Shown here piece after piece: positions 39,101 through 50,200 of a stretch of DNA of 64,000 nt. The stretch is from positions 8,706,014 to 8,770,013 of the forward strand of contig CP099854.1 in the NCBI GenBank assembly GCA_030062745.1, in the 5' to 3' direction. How positions within the stretch are numbered: position 1 is the stretch's first letter; every line of letters starts with the position of its first letter. The stretch comes from Capitulum mitella (lineage: Eukaryota; Arthropoda; Thecostraca; Pollicipedomorpha; Pollicipedidae). A program made the position numbers and the translations under genes. Under the pieces are notes generated by a model. It did no database searches. It saw nothing but the letters and a program-made list of their open reading frames with translations, and was not told the DNA's origin.

Positions 39101-40192
39101 CACACATCATTGTTGCACTACGAGTCGTCGCAATCCTCACAGCACCTTGAACTTGTGAGACCCAGACGGGCGCTTAACGGTGCCTTTGATCATGCACGGC
39201 GCACGCTGATGGCTGACCTGTGGGTCACGTGACCAAGCCGGCCAACCCCGCCTTGCATCAGCTGACCTGTTTCGAAACCAGCCTGTTTGTCGTCGTTTTT
39301 TGTTGTTGTGCGTCTTCAGCTGGAAGCAAGACGTCCCGTTCCAACTGCGCAAGCCGCCTGCGTTGCCGCGTTGCCATGGTTACGCTGCTGCCGTCCGTCT
39401 TGGCTCGACGTTTAGAGGGTGAGACAAGGGCTGGGATGGTCGCGTGGTGATTGGATTAGCATCGCGGCTGCATTCAGCTTCGGATTCTGTTGCTGGGAGA
39501 ATCGGCCGCTTGCGCCATGGCCGGTTCGGCCTCCGGAGACCGACTGTAGGATTTGTTTTTCGTAATTCTACACCCCTTTACCGCGTGTAAGATTAAGACG
39601 AATGGCCTGTAGTTTTGACTCGATTCCAGTTATGTTCTTTGTTTAGGATGCAACTTCCCGCAAGAACACTGAAGTGTTTTTCTTCCCAGTGACGTGATGG
39701 CATAGGAAAGCTCAAGTGGGACCCGCTGCCCATAAGGTAATTTGGAAGCTCCTAATGTTCGGTAAAAGTCCTTGTGCCGTATTTCTTTGTTTCACGCCTG
39801 TTGAAACATGCATACAGGTGAAGTGCATTCATGGAGCCCTCAGTTAAAACATCGTTCAAAAGGAGCGAGACTGACCCGTGAGTAGAATAACTCAAGGGCC
39901 GTCAGACGCAGAAAACCTGACAAGGTCACCTACTTGCATTTGATGAGCCGTGAACGATATTTGCAATTCAGTCATCCCAATACTATCCGGATCCGAATCA
40001 TTGCTTTCTTTTCATTCTGGGGTCCCACTGAATCGTTGTGTGCATGTGATATGTGTTATGTCCCATGTGCTAGGTGCTAAATGTTATGTGCCTTATGCCT
40101 CACTGCATTATGCACACCTGAGCACCTTGTGTGCAAGAAAAGGACCAACAAGGCTGCCTGACGCCTATTGCAGGCATTATTGTCTCCAATCA
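24146..40192. other. No gene supported; CpG islands and strand-biased tracts
   Basis: GC-rich islands occur near 28200-28740, 34730-34900 and 37000-37270. A pyrimidine-rich strand runs about 34460-34700 and a purine-rich strand about 36035-36118. A duplicated ATCAGCAAG(C/T)ATCTAGACGTAA segment lies near 28001-28050. Candidate frames, such as an M-A-D-V-S-L-V-S start at 28270, have no corroborating splice partner. Confidence 0.45.
24735..24815 (-). other. Possible tRNA-derived SINE fragment
   Basis: On the minus strand GTCAGTGGCTCAGA resembles an A box, and GGTCTGAGTTCCGACCCCG, about 20 bases on, resembles a B box with its stem. No complete cloverleaf or intact acceptor stem is seen, so it is not a functional tRNA. 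It may be a SINE head or chance. Confidence 0.25.
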
Positions 40193-40200
40193 ACCACATC

Positions 40201-40342
40201 CAGGGGCGCAGCCAGGATTTTCTTAAAAGGGGGAGCTCAGTGTGAACTGAAATCATACGAAAACCGCCGGTTGGGAAGACGATGTGCAATGGTTTTCACA
40301 AAAAAATGAGCGCCTAGGGGGGGCCCTTAGGCTGCGCCTGTG
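40201..40342. mobile_element. hAT-like MITE, 142 bp
   Basis: The ends CAGGGGCGCAGCCAGG and its inverted partner GGCTGCGCCTGTG are typical hAT termini. They are flanked by 8-bp duplications ACCACATC (40193-40200) and ACCGCATC (40343-40350), which differ at one base. There is no coding capacity. Confidence 0.75.
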
Positions 40343-40631
40343 ACCGCATCAGTTCGTCTTACTTTGCACAAAAATGATCCGCAGCACCACCGAAAGACAT
40401 CTTGCTGCTGAGCGCTGCATGGCGCAGCTTTCTTGACTCTAAGAGCAGAGAGGTGCATTATTCAGATGTATTCCACGCGCGAACCTTTCCGTCCGCTGAC
40501 CACCCCGCGGCCCCCCGCGGACTTCCAAATAGAAATGCGGCACTGCGCCCATTATCGCCGCGTCGGCGCCTGAAATGCATCACGCAGTCCGCTGTCCGAA
40601 CCGAGCCAACGCACTCTGCCTTGCCGCTGTC

Positions 40632-40745
40632 TGAGAGAGAGAGAGAGGGAGAGACAGACAGAGAGAGACAGAGCAAGAAAGAGAAAGGGAGAGGGGAGAG
40701 CGGGCGCGGGTCGCCAGGGGTCGCCAGGGGTCAGCAGGGATCACG
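40632..40745. repeat. GAGA/GACA microsatellite followed by a 10-bp tandem repeat
   Basis: A GAGA/CAGA purine-rich tract (40632-40700) is followed by GGTCGCCAGG-type 10-bp units, four in all, decaying to GGTCAGCAGG and GATCACGCGC. It lies in a CpG-rich island (about 40480-40990). Confidence 0.85.
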
Positions 40746-41057
40746 CGCGCCGCCGCCGGCTGCGCCTCAGACGAAGGCCGACCATCTCCATGAGATATGA
40801 TGGAAAGGAGACGGCCACGCCGGCGCGGAGACGGTGGGAAACGTCGTCACCGGCTCTCTGACGTCATCAATGCGGCGCGGTTTACGGGGTTCGGATTGTT
40901 TTGTGGCGCGGGCGCGGCGAAGGCGGCCGTGTGGAGTTTGACTTTCTCCGTCGCTGGGGGCGCGAGACGCTGCAGATGTACATGCGACTTCCTCACTCGT
41001 CTCTGTCGTGCGTTGATAAAGTTCATCTCGCTTTCTGTCGCGGGTCATTGACCAGAC

Positions 41058-41066
41058 ATGCGGAAG
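41058..41066 (+). CDS. Candidate first coding exon (M-R-K) of the structural gene
   Basis: The exon at 44138 opens in phase 0 with signal-peptide core and lacks a start codon, so a short upstream exon carrying ATG is needed. At 41058 the sequence reads ATG CGG AAG followed by GTGGAG, which would give the n-region M-R-K before I-A-V-L-L. A TATA-like TGATAAAG lies near 41013-41020, and a TCATT initiator-like site lies about 30 bases downstream. Arthropod cuticular genes often have such a tiny first coding exon. The donor is weak and the 5'UTR would be very short. Another ATG-AAA followed by GT occurs near 38095, and an ATG-AAG followed by GTAGGT at 24067 lies inside a dispersed repeat. RNA data would be needed to choose. 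Confidence 0.25.
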
Positions 41067-42088
41067 GTGGAGATGAGTTAGGGCAGCGTGAAATTCCGCG
41101 GCAAATGTGAGAAAGAACCGAGCTGATGACGAAACTTAAATGGAACCTAGCGATGTATCTGTTTTTCGGATTTATCCAAACAAATGTATCGTACATATCG
41201 TTATAAGAAATACGATTCCCAAATGGCGTTAACGAAGTAATTATTACGGGAATATTGTCACAAGCCGAGGTATTTGGGCTACTGCCATTGCATTGGCGTA
41301 TGGTTGAGGAGATCTTCTGACCGTCATGAGCCGAAAACGAGATTTACAACCTTGTTATCAGGTGCACCCTATGCTGCCTGCGAGTCTGTAGCAATGTGTA
41401 GCGTCCTTCCCGTTTCGTAACCTCGAGGTTAGTTCCAGTTGCTCTCACGGTGAAGAAGCTGACTTCCGTTGTTGGAGAACGATATGATTCTCCAAGGCTT
41501 AGCTTAGGTCACAACCGCTACCAAACAACTCTAGTAGCCAGTCCCTCTTTTATTACGAATTTTCACAGAACATAATGGGAACATTTTTTGCTAAACTGAC
41601 GGATCCATGGGGACAATTTCGGCCATGCTTCCCCAACCACGATTGGGGGGGGGGGGCAAATGGTCATTTGGCCCCCGAAAAACACAATAGTATTTCTACT
41701 CAGCCAGACTTTAAAATTACTGGAACTCCAAATTCAACCCATGGCCATCAACCTTTCCTGCTCCACCCCCCCCCCGTCGAGGACCTACCATTCACACCCA
41801 GCCGCCGAAGTACACACTCCGAACCCACGGCCAGCGTCCTCCAACCCCTCCTCCCCAGGTTAACGACTCCGCTGACCTACCATCAAGACCCAGGAAACTG
41901 TGGTTTGCCCCCCCCCCCTAAAAGCGGAGCCGTTGGATCCGCCCCTATTTTGTTAGGATCTGTATCTGTTTTCATTTGAGACACAAACAGCATGTCTAGG
42001 TCCATGGACAGATCAATGGTGCCAAATTTGGCGCGGAGCTGAAGTGTCTCCAAACCGATGCCACTGTCCATCTCAAAGTATCAGTCCC

Positions 42089-43308
42089 TTAACCTGCCCC
42101 CCGACTGGGGAGGCAGTTGACCGTCCCCCCTGAGGTTTTTCTGGGATTGCAAAAGAACAAACAAACATAGCGCCACGAAACTTCGTGCAACTTTTGCTTG
42201 GTTGTTTCTGTTGTCAAAATTTTGACCTCAGGTCAAGTCAGTTGTCTGACCTAGGTCAGGTCAAACGGACCTATGCCAAAAAAAGTTTAGCGCCCTGTAA
42301 TTTTTTTGCAAAACAAGATATCACAATAACACTTTCAGGGGCTAGTGACCTCGATAGATGCGACAAATCCACTATTTCAGATTTTTCAGAATTTTCCGGG
42401 TCATTGACCTAAGGTCAAGCCCATTTTTGAGATATGTCGCCGTTTTTTTCGGAAATTGGCGGAATCTTTCATAACAATTTTATTGTGGAGTGAAGCAGAC
42501 ATCTAGTTACCGTCAATGGGCAAAGTATCAATGACTTCCAGCCATTGACCTGAGGTCAGGTCACAAATAGCTGTTTCAAGGCAAAATGTACCACGGTCAG
42601 AATCAGCGGTGATTTACTGAGAATGGGTAGAAAATGGCAGAACTGGCTGGCACAGATGTAAGTAATACAACGAACCTCAAAAAGTTGTGAAAAATGCAGG
42701 TTTTGGAAATAAACAAGTTCTCGCGAATAAAACTCCACCAATTGTGTAGATTGGTAACTTAATGAATTTTTCCCAAATTTGAGCATGAGAAAACCATCAC
42801 TAGAACCACCATGATGAATAAAATTTACATGGATAGGCTTTTGTTTTCGGAAATGAACAAAGCTAAAATTAGTTCCCATTAATTTCTTACTGCCTAAGGC
42901 TGCGGCGCCCACCAACAACCGGCTTGAAAATTGCCGTTGTCTTTAACTCAACGTTTCGGCGTATATATTGGACAAATCTGAGAAATTAGACGTATAGCGG
43001 CATTAGCGGACCTTTTCTTGTGCGTTGGTGCCTCTGCCTATGCGTTATTAGTCACAGCCCTTGAGACTCAGGCCGTTTTTCGGTCAGTCATGCAGTCGGC
43101 TATGAGAAAACATATAGAACGTAAATTGCTTACATGTTATCTAAAACTGAAAATAAGACCAGTTTCGAACCCTACTCGTCACAAGCTTTCCAACGGTGTG
43201 TTTATTTTTTATTGTGCGGCCAACCGTTCATGAGTTATAGGGGGGCGGTCAACCGCCCCCCCCCCGTCGGGCGTGATCGTCGCCGACGGACGGTCTTGCG
43301 CGGGTTAA
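42089..43308. mobile_element. TTAA element B, copy 2 (uninterrupted)
   Basis: It is bounded by TTAACC at 42089 and GGGTTAA at 43305, with TTAA at both edges and total length 1,220 bp. The right subterminal hairpin is GGGGGCGGT-CA-ACCGCCCCC (43241-43260). Two AGGTCA palindromic clusters (42246-42264 and 42546-42563) are conserved with copy 1. No transposase frame is present. If exon 1 at 41058 is correct, it lies in intron 1 of the structural gene. Confidence 0.85.
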
Positions 43309-44137
43309 ATTGTTGTGTCGTAGCGTCAGCTTTACTTGTCCCGTTTAAAAACTTCAGAGAAATTATAAACTTCCGAGAAATTAAACACGGACGGCACAAT
43401 ATACGTGCCAAGTGTGGTTGTGTTGTGCTGTGTGCTGCTGTGTGCGTATGTGCCAATATCCAACATCGCACGGTGAGCATGGCGTTGTGGGAGCCCGCTT
43501 GGCGTAGGCGAGAAAAAACAAACACGACAATACAACTGACACCGACAGCAGCGATGTGACTAAGCCGTATGGAGATAGTCTCTGGGGTGGTGACGTGACT
43601 GTGCCAGCAGCTTACAAATAATGTGTGTAAAGGCACCGCCATCAGTTATGTTTTACAGTAACGGCGGAACGTGTGCTGGCAAAAGGGGGACTACTTTTCG
43701 AGCCATTTCATTCCATGCAGCGTCATAGGGCTAATGTTAAATGTCGCCAGTAGAGGCACGTTGCCCCGCCCCCCCCCCCCTTTCGCCGCCTATGACGCCA
43801 TAGATCCCGTTCTGGATTTGGTAGCAGATTCCACCACTCGGTATCGGAAGAATGAAGTGCTGGAAGCGCACTGGCTCGCTGGTGTTCATCACGCAGCTAT
43901 ACTTGATATCCCTGGCTTCTTCCAAATGCCACAGTTGTTTCTGTGAACGAATGTGTACTGTCTGACCCTGAATATATGCTTCTTCAAAAGAAATCGCGAT
44001 CATTGTTGCTTGGCAGTGAAAACTGCCTATCCGTTTTCAGCCTTTGCCGTGTCCAGTTCTGGATGTTATAAATATGGTCGGGCATAAATGTGTTCTCCAC
44101 TTTCAGTTATATCTGACGGTCGTCTCTGCTGTTTCAG

Positions 44138-44200
44138 ATCGCGGTGCTGCTTGTCGTGGCGGCGCTGGTTGCTATGGCAACAGCCGACGGCTACGGATCG
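44138..44200 (+). CDS. Exon 2: signal peptide of the structural gene
   Basis: The exon has a good acceptor (pyrimidine-rich tract ending TTTCAG) and a strong donor GTGAGT. Its 63 bases encode 21 residues: a hydrophobic stretch I-A-V-L-L-V-V-A-A-L-V-A-M, then ATA before D-G-Y-G-S. This is a typical secretory signal core with a likely cleavage after A-T-A, so the mature protein would begin at D-G-Y-G-S. The exon has no ATG suited to being the initiator, so one is expected upstream. It ends on a complete codon, matching the phase-0 start of the exon at 49206. Confidence 0.75.
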
Positions 44201-47200
44201 GTGAGTTTTCTCACACTGGGTCTTGGTCTTGGTCTTCGTCTTGGTCTTGGCCATGACGTAAGCAGATGTAAATATAGGTTTCGATTGCAGAATAACAGAA
44301 ATGTGGTCTCTTATAAGTTGTCCGCAATATGGCTAACATCACACCTACTTTCGGTGTTGTATATATTGAGATTTTAAGGCTGAGTGGTGTCGGTTAGAAA
44401 GCAAAACATGCTTTCGGCGCATTGTAAAACAAAATATAGCAATTCCTATGCAGGAGAAGCTTGAGATTTCTGAAAATTATTGTGACTGGTAAAACAGGAA
44501 TTTTTCTCGCTTCTTCCCAGTCGTTGCCATAGGCTTAATGATACAATCTTTGAAAAGTGCATGGGGGAAGGGGAGAGGAGGTATAGACAATCCCGCAATC
44601 CCCCAAAGTCCCAGCCAAGCTCTGCTTCAAACGACGTGAAATTAAATGCAGCTGAAAGCTGCAAATGAGTGTCCTTCCTTAGGCGAAGAATAACACAACC
44701 AGAAGTAATTGCAAGATAATTCAGTGCGACGCAAAATAAATGCGGATAAATGCAAATAGTCGCCACAAATAGCTGGTTGCCACTGCCACGTGATGGGGCG
44801 ATGCAGGTCAGAGGCAAAGCTTTGCAAAAATGATTGGGGGGGACAAGTGATAATTTCGACTTATTCTAATGTTTTTGAGGCTATAACTTACATGCATTAC
44901 CATATACGTAATGTCAAAAATCCCAGATTACTGGGGGAGCCCGGCCCCTTCAAAACCCCAAAATTTCAACCGTGATCCAGGCATCAAAATGTCAAACCAT
45001 ACATTCTAGTGCTGGCTGCTACCGGTTTTTCGTTGGTCCGAACACAAGCCCCCATGCACATGATCACCTTCTCCTTTTCATCTCTTGTCGACGCTGTTAA
45101 TGTAGATATGAAACATGGGGGTCGACATGGACACGCCTGGTCGTTAATCATGTTTGGGCTTTTCCCAGCGTCGCCTACGGAAGGCTGATTTTAGTAGGGA
45201 CTGGACCCCAGGTTGGGATAATGCATTTTTCTCAGAGTTTGGTATAACGCCAGGACGGAATCGGGTATTTCATCCATGCACTCAAAGGTGTAAAAACGTC
45301 GGGAAGGGAGGAAGCACCAACAGATTCTGAAACAGTTATGCCCATGCAACCTCATGGCCTAACATTACAAATTAAACAAAACTACGAAACAAGGAAAGGC
45401 ATGTGCCGTTAGTTTTGCTTCCTCTTTCTACGCCTACATTACTAATGTAAGCGTTGTGTATGTAACTAATGCTACATACGTGTCCAGCTCGTGCCATTCG
45501 TTTCTCGGTACTTCTCGAAACTCCTGCCCATTCCACGTGTGGCCACAGCAGGATGCACTCTCTGTAACGCCGCCGCCTCACGCGCAGCGTACGCAAGGCT
45601 GCACGCAAGGTGACAACCTTGCCACGCTAATTACCACCTCCCGCTCCACGCCCACTGCCCCTCCCGCTTCCGGCGGGGAGGGAGGGCCTCACTCCGGCCT
45701 CGGGGGAGCAGAGAGACGCCCGGGGCGGTTGGCCCGCGAGGTGACTGACCCGTGACGGCGTCGCGTCAAGGTGACGCGGACGCGTGGCACCGCCGTTCCG
45801 CGGCCTCCCGCGGTGGCCGAGACGCTCGTCGAGACGGTAATGCATCGCCACGCCGCCACACGGCGACTCGGGCGGCGATGCTAATGTCGCCGCCGTAGTG
45901 CTATTGTGGTACCGCCTCTGGGCTGTGATGGTAATTATTGGCGGCAGTGGCGCGACCTCTGGCGAGGACTATTCAACGAGCGTAAGCGTCCTTCGTCCGG
46001 TTAATGCTGTCGGAAACGGGGCTGGGAGAGCGTTTGGGCCGTCGATGCTGTCTTGTGGTTTCTACATCAGTAACGTGGCATATGAGAGCTCCATGTTGTC
46101 AAGGACGATTGGGGAGAACAGATAACCAAGTGATCATAATGATGCCTAATATTTTGTGTTAGTTACTTCGCACGAGATCCTTATCTGCTTATGGTAGTCT
46201 GAAGTTGATGTACACCTCATTGGTACTTACAGTAGTAATTCTGTAATTTCCACTTGTTTTATTCATGTGCTAGGTCAGACCAACATGATCCATTATAATG
46301 ATGAATGTTTAATGAGCCCCGTGCTTTTCGTAAAGCATCTTCACACCATACGTCTAGCAGAATTTTTTTCTTAACCCGAATCTCTCTTGAGCAAACGCTT
46401 ATAACTGCAGATGCACAACGTCGAACGCCTTTTACTTTCAACCCCTGTCCTGTTGCGAAGCACATGCGGTGCGGGCGAATGCGAAGCTATGGTTACACCC
46501 TCCCACGACAGCATGCGAAGCGGAAAACGTCACCCAAAGACCGCACAGCTCTGATTTATTCCAACCCCCGCGTAAGTGCAACGCGCGATAAGCGGCGAGG
46601 CCGTGGGAGTGACGAGCTCATGCACCAGCAGTTGCACACCTCACCTCTCGCAACACACCAGCCGCAAACGGCCTCTGTAGGGTCAGGAAAACAGCAATAA
46701 ACAAACACCCTGGAGCGGCAGCGATAACATCCACGTCCTTCTGCAGTAATGAGGAAACACGCCGGCCGGCGATACGCCGGCGGCGACAGAGGTCAGCAGA
46801 GGTCAGCGAAGGTCAGCGAAGGTCAGCGCCGACCGGGCCCGGTGTCGGAGGAGGCGGCGATAACGTCGAGGTCCCACTGACTGCCGCTGGTCGCGCTGAC
46901 CACTGCCTGTCCCGGGACATTGGCGAGACCGGCCGGAACAGGAAGAGACTGACGTGAATCGTGAAAGCGACTTGTGCTCGTGCTCTCGACCTAAAGTTGG
47001 TACGCTAGGCATGCATAGCTTTTTGTTGTTGGTTTTAATTCCGTAACTTTGACGTCGCTAAGTAACATCAGTGCTAAGGTATTCTTAATTGTATTCGGGC
47101 CTCCCTTTTTAATCTTATCGCTTAAATGATACAATAGATTTCTAAAGTGCAGAATTGCCATGCTGTTTTTAATGCAACTGCGTTAATTTCCTGTTCACCC

Positions 47201-50200
47201 AGAATTTCGTGTTGCTGTGGTTCACAGCTTCAGAGATGAGTTCGGGGCAAGTTTCTACTGTTTCCGTGCAGACGGGAGGTGCTGTTGGGAATTATGACTG
47301 TGTGGGCTGAAATGCTAATTTGCTTCCGCTGATTTTCCGCCGTGGTTTCGCCAACTTCGGACGGGATTGGCATGGAGCAGGGTGGACCACAGCATTTCAA
47401 CGAGCATTTTTGAACGTCCTGGGTAGCGCCGAATGGCCCTGTTGATGCTGGAATGAATGAATGGATGGTGCGCGGAATCCGCCGTTGAAAATGCGCGCGG
47501 ACACCCTCTCTGAAATAGCTTGTTCCTCCCGTTTTAAAATGAAGGATACAGTAGAAATATAGACTATACAGTAAGGACATAAATTTTAATGATATGCAAA
47601 AGAAAATAAAAAAGTGGAATGAAAAATAAAAAGATAATAGTAAAGGAATGTCAGGGGAACTTGGCAGTCATCAAGGAATTATATCGAAATCTTGGTAGGA
47701 AAACAGTTCGGACCAGCCCTAAACAACTTTTTTGTTTTGTTTTTGTTAGTTAGAGATCGTCTTCTTTTTTTGCAAATGCAACCAACTGATGCATTCTGAG
47801 GGCTGTGTTTGGCTAGATTCACCGCTGAATTCTTCTGAGACGATGGGTCGATGATAATGCTCTTGAAATGTGCCACGGATTTTGCAGTGTGTAAAATGTT
47901 TATATTGTTGCGCCGTGTCCTGCCGGCGTAAACCGACTATACCACGCGTCTGATGCTCATTGTTTTTTCATGAGTACAGTCATCCAGGGTCTCTGAACCT
48001 GAAGTGAATGAGGATTGTTAATGATAGCGAACGATGCGTCCGTTGTAAACGTTGTTATCGATCCTTTCGGCTCAACAGCACCTCTTAAATTCGTTAACGA
48101 TCCCGGAACCTCCTGCACAGTCCGAGACCAGCTCTCACGGTAATTAACCATGGCTACGCCTAGCCACGTGTCAAGTTTCAAATGTCACAATGTGACTGGG
48201 CCGTGTCCGTTTTCGCGGAATTATTCAGGAGGTTTCTAGCCGTTGAGCGGTTATTAATTCGGGCGCCGAAACACGTGAGTGACGCACTTTCCTACCTCTC
48301 CGACAAGCTGCCGGGAAATTCGCTGTCAGGGCGACGTTTTGTGCTACTTTGGCAAATTGGTCGCCGAATGAATGACTGATGCTGGTGTGAAAGGTCAAAC
48401 GCCTTCCTGTGTCTCGGAGTCTATCGTGCCCACCTGGGAATAAACTAGAAGCGGGCGATTAAAGAATGAATGAGGGAGATAGCATCACGCAAAGAAGCAA
48501 AGAAGGTAGGGAACAGAAGATACTAGGGGAGATGAGAGAGTGATAACACCTGATGACGCGTGGAGAACTGATAAAGTTGAAGAATGATGGAAGACAGAAT
48601 GACAACCACAGCGTTGTTAGAATTATGAACAAGTGACACACCACGTTCAGCTGTGAGCCCAGTGGTCATAAACATTTCAGCGACAAGCATATGGTTACAT
48701 AAATATGGCCCATCTAAAATGTTGTAGTCCAGTCAAGTTGGTCATAAGAAACTGGACACCTGTCTGTCACTCAATTCGGCCCAAAAGGCAAACTCATCAG
48801 CGACCAGGACGTCGCCAAACGGTGACAGGAAATATCTCCTCACTTTTGTTTAGTCAGATGTCACTATTCTCCCATACTGCAAAAAGAACAAACATCTTCA
48901 CTAATCTGGACACCCTCACAAATCTGGTCAACCCCGGTCATTTTCCACCGTCATGATTTCTGCCATCTGCAGCATTGCTAACTGGGCAAGGTCAGTGCAG
49001 CGCAACGCCCATTCTTAGCAGACGCGCAGCGTTGACCAAACCGGTGACTTCAGGGAAGGCGGCACAGGTATTGTAATCTTCCCCGGGCTACTTACCTCTG
49101 CTATGAGCTGGCCTCACCGGCTGACTTTACCAGCTAAAGTCTGGAAGATGAGGCGTGCCCCCTTCCGCCCCCCCCCTACCACCCTGTAAGCGGCGCTAAT
49201 TCCAGGGCGGCGGCCACGGCGGAGGCGGACACCACGGCGGATACGGTGGCGGAGGCAAGGGCGGCGGCAAGAAGGGCTTCGACTTCGGTGCCATCTTCTC
49301 CAAGAAGAAGCGGCTGTTCAGCGGCATCAAGCAGAAGCTGGGCGGCATCTTCGCCTCGGTGAAGGCGCCGTTCCTGCGCATCAAGGGCCAACTGCTGAAG
49401 AAGGGAGGTGGGTCGAGGGCAGATCGGGGCAATGGGGGGGGGGGCAGGGGCAGGCTCATTCTGGATCCCTCAGATTTCACGACAGTGATTTAATCTTACA
49501 TGAAAAGACTTGAAGAGTACTTGCTGCCCTCCTTCCCGCCTCTACGATGACAATGTAACTTCGTTATTCGTCATATTAAAAGTCCACTGAGGGCTGCGGT
49601 AGGGCACACGTTATTAGGCGGTGTTTACAAAGCCCACGTCGTTACGGAAGCCTGCATACACTTGCGTCCAATGCAATAGCGAACAAGGGTAGCGTTATGC
49701 TGTGTTTTTGACAGGTAACTTAGTGGCATAAGAATGGAAAGCTTGTAGTCATCGCCATGCCCGTTTTCGCGGGGCACGATTTCATGGACGGAGTTTTCAT
49801 GGGTGCCCGAACAACCAGTAGGTTGTTCGGAAGCATGCCAAAATGGCCGATTGTTCTTAAGTGGTAACGTCATTGGCCTCCTCCATTTTCCACAAAAATC
49901 ATGATACAAACATTTTGAAAAAGTGCATATGTCGAAATGCCAGGTTTCAGAATCGACGTCCTCGTTGGACGCCCACGTTCGTTCTAAAAAACTCTGTCCC
50001 TGTGTGGAACACGTACTCCTCAGCCGCCGTCTTGGACTCATCCTTTGGACACGATTCTCCCTGTTCAGGTAACCTGCTCAGCAGCAAAGGCAGGCAGCTG
50101 ATCCAGTTCGCCGACCAGCTGAAGAGCAAGTTCAACAAGGGCGGCGGCGGCGGCCACGGAGGAGGATACGGCGGAGGTCATGGCGGAGGCCACGGTGGAG

